53,383 nt of DNA from an uncultured Desulfomonile sp. GTDB lineage: Bacteria; Desulfobacterota; Desulfomonilia; Desulfomonilales; Desulfomonilaceae. Each line of letters opens with the position of its first letter. Positions within the stretch are counted from its first letter, which is position 1. The stretch lies in contig CAITZA010000101.1 of the NCBI GenBank assembly GCA_903896745.1, positions 1 to 53,383 on the forward strand, read 5' to 3'. Under the pieces are notes generated by a model. That model made no database searches, had not been told where the DNA came from, and saw nothing but the letters and a program-made list of their open reading frames with translations. Positions 20,388 through 30,233 of the stretch are shown piece by piece. The position numbers and the translations under genes are program-made.

Positions 20388-21641
20388 ATGATAACGTTAG
20401 TAAAAGGTTTTCACGACATTTTACCTGAAGAAAGCTCCAGATGGTCTTTTGTGACTGAATCAGCGCGATGGTGCCTAAAAAAATACGGCTATAGAGAAAT
20501 CATAACGCCTATCATGGAGAAAACGGAGCTTTTTGTCCGTGGGATAGGTCAGGTAACAGATATAGTTGAAAAGGAAATGTACACATTCCAGGATCTTGGT
20601 GGTGAATCCCTTAGTCTTCGACCGGAAGCCACCGCTGGGATATTACGATCTGTAGTTGAGCATTCATTACTCAGGAAAGAACCGGTATTGAAGCTGTTTA
20701 CCATTGGCCCGATGTTCAGAAGAGAGAGACCATCCAAGGGACGCTTCAGGCAATTTTTTCAGCTCAATGCCGAAGCCCTTGGGGATGACGATCCATTTAT
20801 AGACGCTGAAACGATAGCCTGCGCATGCTCAATTTTGGAGTCTATTGGGGCCAAAGGCCTTCTGGTTGAGGTTAACTCGGTCGGTTGCAAGACCTGCAGG
20901 AACGTATACCGCGTGGAATTGAAAAAATATCTTGAGAAGCATCTGGACGGATTGTGTCAGGATTGCCAGAGAAGGCTGAATACGAACCCGTTGCGCTCCC
21001 TGGATTGCAAGGCTCATGGTTGTAGTGAGATTGTCAAGTCAGCCCCTCTCATAGTTGATTACTTGGATGAACCTTGCCGTGAACACTTCAGTGGTGTCAG
21101 GAGGGGGTTGGATCTCTTGAACATATCCTATCACCTCGAGCCGCGCATGGTTCGTGGGCTGGATTATTATTCCAGGACCGCTTTTGAAATTATTGACACT
21201 GATTTGGGTAACACCAAGGCTGTCGGTGGCGGTGGCCGTTATGACACGCTCTTGGCCGAGCTTGGTGGACCTGAGGTGTCTGGTATCGGATTCGCAATCG
21301 GCATAGAGCGTCTACTCATGGGATTGCGGGACGAAGATGAGCGATTTGCCAGAAATGTTGACATATATGTAGCAGCTTTGGGTGAGCCATGCAGGGAAAC
21401 CTGTCACATGCTAGTGGATTTTCTGCGAAAGAACGGATTCACCGTTGAGACCAGATATTCATCATACAGTCTCAAATCTCACATGAAACAGGCGGACCGG
21501 GTTGGGGCTCAGAAAACAATTATTGTAGGATCAGACGAACTGGAAAATCAGTCGGTTACGGTGCGAGACATGTCCACCAGGAATCAGGCAATAGTTCCTA
21601 TGGACGACATACTAACATTTCTTCGAGGAGACGGAGATTGA
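20388..21641 (+). CDS. hisS: histidine--tRNA ligase
   Basis: 'KGFHDILPEES', 'LSLRPEATAGILRSVVEH', 'GLDYYSRTAFEI', 'GGGGRYDTLLAELGGPEVSGIGFAIGIERLL'. Confidence 0.96.
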   Translation: MITLVKGFHDILPEESSRWSFVTESARWCLKKYGYREIITPIMEKTELFVRGIGQVTDIVEKEMYTFQDLGGESLSLRPEATAGILRSVVEHSLLRKEPVLKLFTIGPMFRRERPSKGRFRQFFQLNAEALGDDDPFIDAETIACACSILESIGAKGLLVEVNSVGCKTCRNVYRVELKKYLEKHLDGLCQDCQRRLNTNPLRSLDCKAHGCSEIVKSAPLIVDYLDEPCREHFSGVRRGLDLLNISYHLEPRMVRGLDYYSRTAFEIIDTDLGNTKAVGGGGRYDTLLAELGGPEVSGIGFAIGIERLLMGLRDEDERFARNVDIYVAALGEPCRETCHMLVDFLRKNGFTVETRYSSYSLKSHMKQADRVGAQKTIIVGSDELENQSVTVRDMSTRNQAIVPMDDILTFLRGDGD

Positions 21642-23431
21642 AACTAGACTCTATGGACGGCTGGGAGAGAAGTGACCTTTCCTCTGACCTCTCAGTAGAT
21701 GATATTGGTAAGCAGGTCGTATTAATGGGATGGGTACTAAGACGAAGAGACCACGGTGGAGTCATTTTTGTAGATCTGCGTGACCGCGAGGGACTCGTAC
21801 AGGTCGTCTTCAACCCGGAATTCAATGAAAAGGCCCACGAAAAGGCTCATGTCTTAAGGGCTGAGTGGGTGATAGCTGTCAGTGGAGAGGTTTTCAGGAG
21901 ACCGGCTGACAGTGAGAATCCCGATTTGCCAACAGGTCAGATTGAGGTTTTTGTGAGGCATATCAAGATTCTTAATGCCTCAGAAGCCCCACCATTTCCT
22001 CTGGACGACCCATGTCCTCCCAGTGATGCGGTCAGGTACAAATATAGATACCTGGATCTGAGAAAACTGGCTGGACCTAGACAGAATCTGCTTTTCAGAA
22101 ATAAATTGAATAATACCATACGGGAGTTTCTGAATTCCGAAAGCTTTGTTGATATTGAGACACCGTTTCTGACAACCAGCACTCCTGAGGGCGCCAGAGA
22201 TTACCTTGTGCCAAGCCGTATATCTCCCGGCAGCTTTTACGCCCTGCCTCAGTCTCCTCAAATATTTAAACAATTGCTTATGGTCGCCGGTTTTGAACGT
22301 TACTACCAGATAGTACGCTGTTTTAGAGATGAGGATTTGAGGGCCGACAGACAACCGGAATTCACTCAGTTAGATATGGAGACATCTTTCCTGGAAGAGG
22401 AGCGGTTGTTCAACATAGTCGAACGTATGATGTCATTAATATTCGACAGACTCATGGGGCTCGAATTGCGAATCCCATTTGATCGCCTTCCTTTTGTCGA
22501 GGCAATCGGGCGGTATGGTCTGGATAAGCCTGACGTGCGTTTTGGTCTGGAGTTGGTAGAAATCTCGGACATTTTGCAAGACTCGCAGTTTGCTGTTTTC
22601 AGGACGCCACTTGAATCAGGCGGAATTGTTAAAGCCATCAGGGTAAATAATGGCGATAGATTATCGCGCAAGGACCTGGACGACCTAAGAGAGTTTGCAG
22701 CTATTTACGGTGGCAAGGGCATTGCCTATGCCCGCATTAAAGAGGGCTTGGAATGGCAATCTCCCATTGCCAAGTTTTTGGCGGCAGAAGAACGATCGAG
22801 GATTGTGGAACGAACTGGGGCTTCGGTTGGTGACGTAATTCTTTTTGCGGCCGACTCGCACAAGATTGTCAATGACGTCCTAGGGAATCTAAGAAATTTC
22901 CTTGCGGAAAAGTTGAACGAGATACCCAATAATACGTACAAGTTCATCTGGATAACCGAATTTCCGATGTTTGAGTACGATTATGAGGAAAAGCGTTTCC
23001 AGGCAATGCATCATCCCTTCACGTCACCAATAATGTCTGACTTGGAACTCTTCACGACGGACCCGGGTAAAATAAGGGCGAGAGCTTACGACCTTGTTTT
23101 GAATGGTTCCGAAATAGGTGGCGGGAGCATGCGAATATATCGATCAGACATACAAAAAATGGTTTTTTCAGCCCTCGGAATCGATGATGATCAAGCGGAA
23201 GAGAAGTTTGGATTTCTATTGGACGCTCTAAAGTATGGAGCGCCTCCACACGGTGGCATTGCGTTTGGAATAGATAGAATGGCCGCCATTCTTACTGGGT
23301 CGGAAAGTATCAGAGATGTTATAGCATTCCCCAAGACCCAAAAGGCTGTTTGCCCGTTGACCGGAGCTCCTGGAGAAGTCGCTGCGACACAACTCAAGGA
23401 GCTGGGCATTAAAATAATCGGAAGAAAATAG
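21638..23431 (+). CDS. aspS: aspartate--tRNA(Asp/Asn) ligase
   Basis: 'GWVLRRRDHGGVIFVDLRDREGLVQVVFNP', 'YALPQSPQIFKQLLMVAGFERYYQIVRCFRDEDLRADRQPEFTQLDMETSF'; TTGA overlap with hisS. Confidence 0.96.
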   Translation: MKLDSMDGWERSDLSSDLSVDDIGKQVVLMGWVLRRRDHGGVIFVDLRDREGLVQVVFNPEFNEKAHEKAHVLRAEWVIAVSGEVFRRPADSENPDLPTGQIEVFVRHIKILNASEAPPFPLDDPCPPSDAVRYKYRYLDLRKLAGPRQNLLFRNKLNNTIREFLNSESFVDIETPFLTTSTPEGARDYLVPSRISPGSFYALPQSPQIFKQLLMVAGFERYYQIVRCFRDEDLRADRQPEFTQLDMETSFLEEERLFNIVERMMSLIFDRLMGLELRIPFDRLPFVEAIGRYGLDKPDVRFGLELVEISDILQDSQFAVFRTPLESGGIVKAIRVNNGDRLSRKDLDDLREFAAIYGGKGIAYARIKEGLEWQSPIAKFLAAEERSRIVERTGASVGDVILFAADSHKIVNDVLGNLRNFLAEKLNEIPNNTYKFIWITEFPMFEYDYEEKRFQAMHHPFTSPIMSDLELFTTDPGKIRARAYDLVLNGSEIGGGSMRIYRSDIQKMVFSALGIDDDQAEEKFGFLLDALKYGAPPHGGIAFGIDRMAAILTGSESIRDVIAFPKTQKAVCPLTGAPGEVAATQLKELGIKIIGRK

Positions 23432-23559
23432 GAGATTGTCCGGGTTCAGGTCTTTTCACAACACAGAGGCAACGAATCAACATTCCCCAAGGATTATGCT
23501 TGTGGACTCACACCTGAACTTCAGTATTGAGTAACGGAAATTTTGTAAGGAGATCGAGG

Positions 23560-25470
23560 ATGGCAACCTGGGACCCCAAAAGAGGTGTTCTATATCACGA
23601 GTTCAACAAGTTTAGTAAAGGAAGAACATTACGTGAGGTCGATAAACCAAATCTTCTGAGGAACATTTTTCCCTATACAGAAGTACCTAAGGTGGATTTT
23701 GATTTTGCGATTCTTCCTATAATGCCGGCACGTAACTTCCTGATGACTGATACCACTTTTAGGGACGGTCAGCAGGCGAGACCTCCCTTTTCGGTTGAAC
23801 AGATTTCCAGGCTTTTTGATTTCTTGCACAAACTTTCGGGCCCACGGGGCATAATCCGACAATCAGAGTTCTTTCTGTATACAAAAAAGGATAAGGAAGC
23901 GGTCGAGGTTTGTAGAAGCAAAGGCTATCAGTATCCCCAAATAACAGGGTGGATTAGGGCGCAGAAAAAGGACCTGTCGGCGGTTCGAGCTCTGAATCTT
24001 ACGGAAACAGGTATTCTCACGTCGGTATCTGACTATCATATTTTTTTGAAGATGGGGCTCGACAGAAAAAAGGCTATGGACAAGTACGTCGATATGGTAC
24101 GAGCGACACTTGAAAAAGGCATAATACCGCGATGTCATTTCGAGGACATTACCAGAGCTGATATTTATGGTTTTTGCGTGCCTCTTGCCCAAAAGATTAT
24201 GGAAATAAGGGAGGAGGCTGGCGTTGATATCAAGATTCGTCTTTGCGACACAATGGGATATGCGGTTAATTACCCGGGGGCAGCCCTTCCACGAAGCGTT
24301 CCAAAACTGGTTAGGGCTATGATTGACGATGCGAACGTTCCCGAAGATCTGCTGGAATGGCACGGACATAATGATTTTCACAAGGGTCTGGTAAATGCTG
24401 TTTCAGCCTGGCTTTACGGTTGCGCAGGAGTAAATGGCACACTGTTAGGTATAGGAGAGCGTACGGGAAACACGCCCTTGGAAGCCCTGATTATTGAATA
24501 TGAATCATTAAGGGGGCATTCAGACGGCATGGATACCCGTGCAATAACAGAGATGGCCGAATACTTCGAACGGGAACTCGGACACAAGATTCCAGAAAAT
24601 TATCCATTTGTAGGCAAGGCTTTCAACGCCACTAGCGCCGGTGTTCATGCTGACGGCGTCCTCAAGAATGAAGAAATCTACAACATATTTGACACCACAT
24701 TGCTTCTGGGGCGACCCCCTGTGGTCAATATTACCGACAAGTCTGGACTTGCCGGAATAGCCCACTGGATAAACACAAAGCTGGATATCGCAAAAGATGA
24801 AAGGGTTGACAAAAATCATCCGGCAATTTCCAGAATTTACGATATCGTGCTCGGCCAGTATGATAATGGGCGTGTAACATCCATGTCAGACAAGGAAATG
24901 ATGGCCCTAGTCAAGAAACACTTGCCGGAACTGTTCATCTCCGACTGGGACAGGATGAAACTTATTGCACGGGAAATGGCGTACAAGATTGTCGAGCAGT
25001 TCCTGGCTTCAAACCAGATGATTTCCGGGGTTGTTACTACGATGGAAAATGCAATGCAGGGTTTCCTTCAAACATATCCCTTCATCCAGTATTGCTACGT
25101 AGTGAACATGGAAGGCAAGAAAATTACCGCCAACATCACTGACATTACCGATAAATCCAAGTACGTAGAATTTAAGGATAATGAGGATTTCAGTGATAGG
25201 TCCTGGTTCATAAAACCGGTAAAGGATGGACGACTCCATGTCCAGGGGCCCTTTACATCAAGAATCACCGGGGCCTTATGCATTACGGTTTCCGGGCCTG
25301 TCCGAGACAAAAAGGACAAAATGATGGGTGTGTTCGGAGCGGACATCAGATTGGAAGAGCTCCTTAAAGTTGAACACGAGCTGATGGAAGAATACGGTGT
25401 AGAATTTACGGAAAATGACATCCGTAAGTTGACCAAGAAATATCGTGAATCATCAGCTAGTTTAGAATAG
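23560..25470 (+). CDS. HMGL-like aldolase-family synthase, probable Re-citrate synthase, with C-terminal Cache-like domain
   Basis: 'MTDTTFRDGQQARPPFSVEQI', 'IKIRLCDTMGYA', 'LEWHGHNDFHKGLVNAVSAWLYGCAGVNGTLLGIGERTGNTPLEAL', then 'FSDRSWFIKPVKDGRLHVQGPFTSRITGALCITVSGPVRDKKDKMMGVFGADIRLEEL'; RBS GGAG before ATG 23560. Confidence 0.65.
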   Translation: MATWDPKRGVLYHEFNKFSKGRTLREVDKPNLLRNIFPYTEVPKVDFDFAILPIMPARNFLMTDTTFRDGQQARPPFSVEQISRLFDFLHKLSGPRGIIRQSEFFLYTKKDKEAVEVCRSKGYQYPQITGWIRAQKKDLSAVRALNLTETGILTSVSDYHIFLKMGLDRKKAMDKYVDMVRATLEKGIIPRCHFEDITRADIYGFCVPLAQKIMEIREEAGVDIKIRLCDTMGYAVNYPGAALPRSVPKLVRAMIDDANVPEDLLEWHGHNDFHKGLVNAVSAWLYGCAGVNGTLLGIGERTGNTPLEALIIEYESLRGHSDGMDTRAITEMAEYFERELGHKIPENYPFVGKAFNATSAGVHADGVLKNEEIYNIFDTTLLLGRPPVVNITDKSGLAGIAHWINTKLDIAKDERVDKNHPAISRIYDIVLGQYDNGRVTSMSDKEMMALVKKHLPELFISDWDRMKLIAREMAYKIVEQFLASNQMISGVVTTMENAMQGFLQTYPFIQYCYVVNMEGKKITANITDITDKSKYVEFKDNEDFSDRSWFIKPVKDGRLHVQGPFTSRITGALCITVSGPVRDKKDKMMGVFGADIRLEELLKVEHELMEEYGVEFTENDIRKLTKKYRESSASLE

Positions 25471-25482
25471 TTGCCCTGGCGT

Positions 25483-25509
25483 TGGAGCGGACACTCAACT
25501 TCCGCTCCA
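25483..25509. terminator. perfect stem-loop at the 3' end of the Re-citrate-synthase-like gene
   Basis: TGGAGCGGA-cactcaact-TCCGCTCCA, no T-tract. Confidence 0.55.
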
Positions 25510-25569
25510 GCCGTTCAAAATCAGGGGCCACAACAGGAAAGGGAGCAGTTCGCAACTTACTTGAAATAA

Positions 25570-26352
25570 TTAACTCTTTTCTTCGGTGTTAGAAAGCAGG
25601 TTTGTTATTAAATCGTATGACTTGTCAAGCAATCTGTGGTTGGAATCAATCATTCCTCTCAATACACCCTGCTGATGTAATTCATCCAACAGAAACCCCA
25701 GCGCCAACTTGTCCACCCTCCATTCCCTGGCGCCAACAGGCAGTCTGATCTTTATAACGTCTATTAACCTTTCAAAATCTTCTGTGGGAATTCCTCTTGT
25801 GGATTCAATCTCTACCTCAACGTGTATAACCAGGAATTCTGCAATTTCATAATATACAGTGTCTAATGACATCTCCGCTATTGGATTTTGCGAATCCTTG
25901 AGCCCAATTTTGCGTAGCATCCTGATGGTTTTTCTCTTTTGAACAGGCGCCAGTCCTTGTGATTCGAGCCAATTCCCGGGGTTTGACAGACGTGTAGCCT
26001 CCGGTACTGTTCTCACTCCAAGTGAACGAATCCGATCCAGGAAAATTCTCATGGACCGATCATCAAGTCGATCTTCGAACTCCTGTCTTTCCAGCGCTCC
26101 AGAACGTGTAACCACCGACGGGCCTTTCAAGGTAATGAATTTCTCTTTATTTTTGGATCGAACCCGCAATCCCCATTTAAGTTTTCTTAAATCGTGGGCC
26201 AGCGTGTCGAAATATGAGTCATGAATTGTTAACTCCTTTAGTGGGGTTGTCCATGCCCATCCCTCGGGTTTGCTTCGAATAATCTCTTCCACAAAGTTTT
26301 GAGCGCAATAATTTGTAATGAGGAACTTGATTTCTGTTTCGACGTCCGACAT
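25570..26352 (-). CDS. CYTH domain protein (triphosphatase-like)
   Basis: 'VETEIKFLI', 'IHDSYFDTLAHDLRKLKWGLRVRSKNKEKFITLKGP', 'HVEVEIES'. Confidence 0.75.
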   Translation of the reverse strand: MSDVETEIKFLITNYCAQNFVEEIIRSKPEGWAWTTPLKELTIHDSYFDTLAHDLRKLKWGLRVRSKNKEKFITLKGPSVVTRSGALERQEFEDRLDDRSMRIFLDRIRSLGVRTVPEATRLSNPGNWLESQGLAPVQKRKTIRMLRKIGLKDSQNPIAEMSLDTVYYEIAEFLVIHVEVEIESTRGIPTEDFERLIDVIKIRLPVGAREWRVDKLALGFLLDELHQQGVLRGMIDSNHRLLDKSYDLITNLLSNTEEKS

Positions 26353-26414
26353 TGTTATCCTGCGCTTATTCTACCGATTGGGTAAGGTTGAGTAATATTT
26401 CCTGTTTGAGAGAA

Positions 26415-26903
26415 TTACTTGATTCTGAACCCGGCGCCCTCGTGTTCGAGCAGTATTCGTTTGATACCGGCGCCGGAAGAATACTGCCCAATGGAACCGT
26501 CGTTCCTTATCACACGGTGGCATGGAACAATAATGGGAACAGGGTTTCTGGAGTTGGCTGTTCCTACAGCTCGGGCGGCTCTGGCATGTCCGATATCTTC
26601 GGCTACCTCACCATAAGACCTGGTCTCACCATAAGGGATGTCGAGCAAAGCATTCCACACTTTTTTGTGAAAAAGGCTTTTTTCTCCCAAGTCCAACGGA
26701 ACATCAAACCTCTTTAGTGTTCCTATAAAATATTCATTTAGTTGACGGATTACATCCCTCATGATTGTTTTATGGCTGTCATGACAAGGCGACGACGGGG
26801 ACGCTGTAAAATTCAAAGATTTGACGCCGAGTTCGGAAACTGTAATTTCTAGCCATATATCAAGTTTTGGTTCATAACGCCAACCTGTAATATTGAGCTT
26901 CAT
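26415..26903 (-). CDS. methylated-DNA--[protein]-cysteine S-methyltransferase
   Basis: 'IPYGETRSYGEVAEDIGHARAARAVGTANSRNPVPIIVPCHRVIRNDGSIGQYSSG' with PCHRV active site. Confidence 0.92.
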   Translation of the reverse strand: MKLNITGWRYEPKLDIWLEITVSELGVKSLNFTASPSSPCHDSHKTIMRDVIRQLNEYFIGTLKRFDVPLDLGEKSLFHKKVWNALLDIPYGETRSYGEVAEDIGHARAARAVGTANSRNPVPIIVPCHRVIRNDGSIGQYSSGAGIKRILLEHEGAGFRIK

Positions 26904-27116
26904 GATTATGTCCTCCTGGAATTCAGGGATCGAGGTCAGATTCTAATTTAAGTGTTTATGAAAACAACCGGGATTTCGAGCCGCATGGCAAACTCAAGAA
27001 TTCGCCTTGAGCTGAAAAAACTGCGCATTTAATGAAGATTTCGCAAATTCCGGCTTCCACTTACTAACATAAAAGTGTAGTATAAACCAAGAATCTGTCG
27101 ATTGGTTTCTGCCAGC

Positions 27117-27214
27117 GGAGGCGGTAGAGCTCTGGTGGGCTCCGCGGTCTTCAAAACCGTAAGCAGGGCGCTAACACCGTTCTGGGTGGGTTCGATTCCC
27201 ATGCGCCTCCGCCA
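27117..27214 (+). tRNA. selC: tRNA-Sec (anticodon TCA)
   Basis: GGAGGCGG...GCGGT-CTTCAAA-ACCGT anticodon arm; long variable arm; GTGGG-TTCGATT-CCCAT T arm; GCGCCTCC-G-CCA 3' end; 98 nt. Confidence 0.93.
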
Positions 27215-27381
27215 GTTAGTTTAGAATTTTTTTCGATTAATTGGTTCATTTGAATTTTATGGCACTAGGATAAAACTGATCAATTGTTTTGTGAGACTGA
27301 AATACAATTTGCAATTTACATCAACAAATTCTGCGTTAAACAGACCTATAATATCATGCTGAATTTTTTATTATCATCAGC

Positions 27382-28026
27382 TTGCAAGACAAGGCGTCAA
27401 TGAAAGTTACTACCGCAGAATTTTTGTGTTCGATAGATCAACAGCGCGAATACCCTTCTATTAAAAAGCCCGAGATTGCATTTGCAGGACGGTCCAATGT
27501 TGGAAAGTCCTCAATGATCAACACTCTCTTAGGTCGAAAAAATTTGGTTCGCACATCAAAGACTCCAGGTTTGACCAGAAAAATCAATTTTTTTGTCGTA
27601 AACAATTTACTGGTTTTTGTTGATTTGCCCGGGTATGGCTTTGCTGCAGTTCCGTTAGAGATCAGGAAGCAATGGGGCCCTATGGTGGAAACCTATCTCA
27701 AGGGTCGCGAAGAACTCGCAGGGGTGGTCGTTATTGTTGACTCGCGTAGAGAGCCGACAGATTTTGACAAGACATTGTTTGATTTTCTGCAATCGAACGG
27801 AATTCTGTTCGTAGTCGCTCTTTCAAAAATTGACAAGATTACGAATTCACTATTTGTTTCACAGATAAGAGGACTCAGGTCCATACTATCTCCGGAAATC
27901 CCGGCGGTTGGTTTTTCGGCCACAACTGGAACTGGAAAAAATGAATTGTGGAAAGCGATTAAATACCTTATAGAATGTCAAAAAGCCACAAGAGGCAGCT
28001 TGAGGCAACAACCTGAGAACCCTTAA
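27382..28026 (+). CDS. engB: ribosome biogenesis GTP-binding protein YihA/YsxC/EngB
   Basis: 'EIAFAGRSNVGKSSMINTLLGRKNLVRTSKTPGLTRKINFFVVNNLLVFVDLPGYGFA'. Confidence 0.93.
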   Translation: MQDKASMKVTTAEFLCSIDQQREYPSIKKPEIAFAGRSNVGKSSMINTLLGRKNLVRTSKTPGLTRKINFFVVNNLLVFVDLPGYGFAAVPLEIRKQWGPMVETYLKGREELAGVVVIVDSRREPTDFDKTLFDFLQSNGILFVVALSKIDKITNSLFVSQIRGLRSILSPEIPAVGFSATTGTGKNELWKAIKYLIECQKATRGSLRQQPENP

Positions 28027-28080
28027 CACAAACAAACAACTCAAATTGTTTTTACAAGAAAAAAGAAAAAGAATGCGTTT

Positions 28081-30132
28081 ATGGTAAAAAAAATGCTTAT
28101 AAACTCCAGCCATGTCGAGGAATGTCGAGTGGCTGTAGTAGTTGACGGGACTCTGGACGCCCTCGATGTTCAGGTAAATACACGTGAGGCGACGCTAGGT
28201 AATATTTACAAGGGTGTCATTAGTAGAATCGAGCCTTCACTTCAGGCGGTATTTGTGGATTATGGCAATTCACGGAATGGCTTTTTGTCCATTAACGATG
28301 TCCATTCGTCGTATTTTCCGGAATCATTTGAAACCGCACGGAAGAAACCACGTATTCAGGACGTATTCAAGAAGGATGATCACGTCATCGTTCAGGTAAT
28401 AAAAGAAGAGCGTCATAATAAAGGCGCGGGACTTACCACGAATATTTCTCTGGCGGGTCGTTACCTTGTGCTCATGCCGGGCACGGATTTGTGCGGCGTG
28501 TCCAGAAAGATTGAAGACGATTCTGAACGAAAGAAACTAAAGGATATTCTCAAGCAGTTGACACCTCCGGAAAATATGGGATTCATCATACGCACAGCAG
28601 GTATGGGAAGAACCAAAACCGAACTGTCACGCGATCTGAACTATTTGCTCAAGCTGTGGAATACCATTGAAAAAAATGTCGTTAACTTGTCAGCTCCAGC
28701 AATGCTTTATAAGGAACCTGACCTGGTAGTACGGTCTATCAGGGAACATTTCGAATCCGACATTAACGAGATCCTGGTCGATGATAAGGAAGTATACAAA
28801 AGAGCAAGAGAATTCTTCCGGCAGGTCATGCCAAAATATGAGAGCCTGGTAAAACTCTATCAGGAAAAAAGACCTCTGTTTAACAAGTATCAGCTTGAAG
28901 AACAGATCGAGCTTGTTTACCAACGAAAAATTAAGCTTAAATCCGGAGGTTATATATTAATTGAACCTACTGAGGCAATGGTCACTATCGATGTTAACTC
29001 CGGTAGCGCCACCAAGGAAAAGGGTATAGAGGACACGGCATATTGTGTAAATATGGAAGCAGGCCCTGAAATCGCCCGTCAGTTGAGGCTGCGGGATTTG
29101 GGGGGAATCATTGTCATAGACTTTATAGACATGAACTCCAAAAAGCATCTTCAGGATGTTGAAAAACAGGTGAAGAATGCCCTCAAAACAGATAGGGCCA
29201 AAACAAAAGTTCTCAGGATATCAAGTCTCGGCGTTCTGGAGTTGTCTCGTCAGAGAATTAAGTCCTCTCTTGGGGAAGGCGAATACCATGAGTGCCCGCT
29301 GTGTTCTGGAAGGGGGCGCGTCCGATCTACGGAAACTACAGCCCTATCAGTCTTTAGGAGAATCAAATCTGCCCTGGTAAAAGGTGATGTTGTTCACGTA
29401 AGGGCTACAGCCCCACCGAAGGTATCCGAATATCTACTCAACAACATGCGTTCACAGCTTGCGGAACTGGAGTCTATTTTCGGGGCTAGAGTTACAATTT
29501 TGGCAAAACATGCCGTATTCGACAATGAAATTGTAGTAGAAGCGCTTAAGGAGCAGGATTCTGACTTTCTCGCGCTTGAGTCCCCTCTGTCATTGAGCTC
29601 TGAACTGGACATTGAACTGCCGCTACCATCCGAGGTTCCGGAAATCGCTGATAAAGAACCCATAAAAACTGAAAAACAGGAAAAGCCCATAAAACCACAG
29701 CGAAAGAGAAGGCGGGGAAAGCGTAAGACTACAGGGGCAAGCGGTTCCGAGGACGGTGAAGATCGTTCCGATCCTGCTGATTCAGGGTCAGAGGGCTTAA
29801 TAGACTCCATGGATGATCAGGCCCGAACTCTTCTTGACAGCCCTCAAAATGAGACACCGGAGAATTTCCGGGAAGACGTCAATCAGTATGACGACCACCA
29901 TGACACAGGCGATCCGTCTCAGGACAATCGGAATGATATGTCATCGGAAACAACGAATGAAAACCTGGCGGAACTATCACATTCCGATGCTCATCCAAAT
30001 AAGTCCGGGCAAGTTACAGAGCCATCTCAGGCCAATACTGAAGCAGATGAAAACCCGTTTCGGCAAGCTTTGCTAAAAAATGAGGTTCCTCCCAAGAAGG
30101 CCACTTTACAGGATTTTTTACCTTTCTCGTAA
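28081..30132 (+). CDS. rng: Rne/Rng family ribonuclease
   Basis: 'GNIYKGVISRIEPSLQAVFVDYGNSRNGFLSINDV', 'IDVNSGS', 'GGIIVIDFIDM', Zn-link 'CPLCSGRGRV'; acidic disordered C-terminal tail. Confidence 0.9.
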   Translation: MVKKMLINSSHVEECRVAVVVDGTLDALDVQVNTREATLGNIYKGVISRIEPSLQAVFVDYGNSRNGFLSINDVHSSYFPESFETARKKPRIQDVFKKDDHVIVQVIKEERHNKGAGLTTNISLAGRYLVLMPGTDLCGVSRKIEDDSERKKLKDILKQLTPPENMGFIIRTAGMGRTKTELSRDLNYLLKLWNTIEKNVVNLSAPAMLYKEPDLVVRSIREHFESDINEILVDDKEVYKRAREFFRQVMPKYESLVKLYQEKRPLFNKYQLEEQIELVYQRKIKLKSGGYILIEPTEAMVTIDVNSGSATKEKGIEDTAYCVNMEAGPEIARQLRLRDLGGIIVIDFIDMNSKKHLQDVEKQVKNALKTDRAKTKVLRISSLGVLELSRQRIKSSLGEGEYHECPLCSGRGRVRSTETTALSVFRRIKSALVKGDVVHVRATAPPKVSEYLLNNMRSQLAELESIFGARVTILAKHAVFDNEIVVEALKEQDSDFLALESPLSLSSELDIELPLPSEVPEIADKEPIKTEKQEKPIKPQRKRRRGKRKTTGASGSEDGEDRSDPADSGSEGLIDSMDDQARTLLDSPQNETPENFREDVNQYDDHHDTGDPSQDNRNDMSSETTNENLAELSHSDAHPNKSGQVTEPSQANTEADENPFRQALLKNEVPPKKATLQDFLPFS

Positions 30133-30233
30133 AACACTGTAAGTTGGAATGCGTCCTTGAAGTGACTTCTCGCAATCCAGCGGACTTGACTGTGGTTTCG
30201 AGACCCGGGATTAAGGTTTCTGGCGACGGGGTA

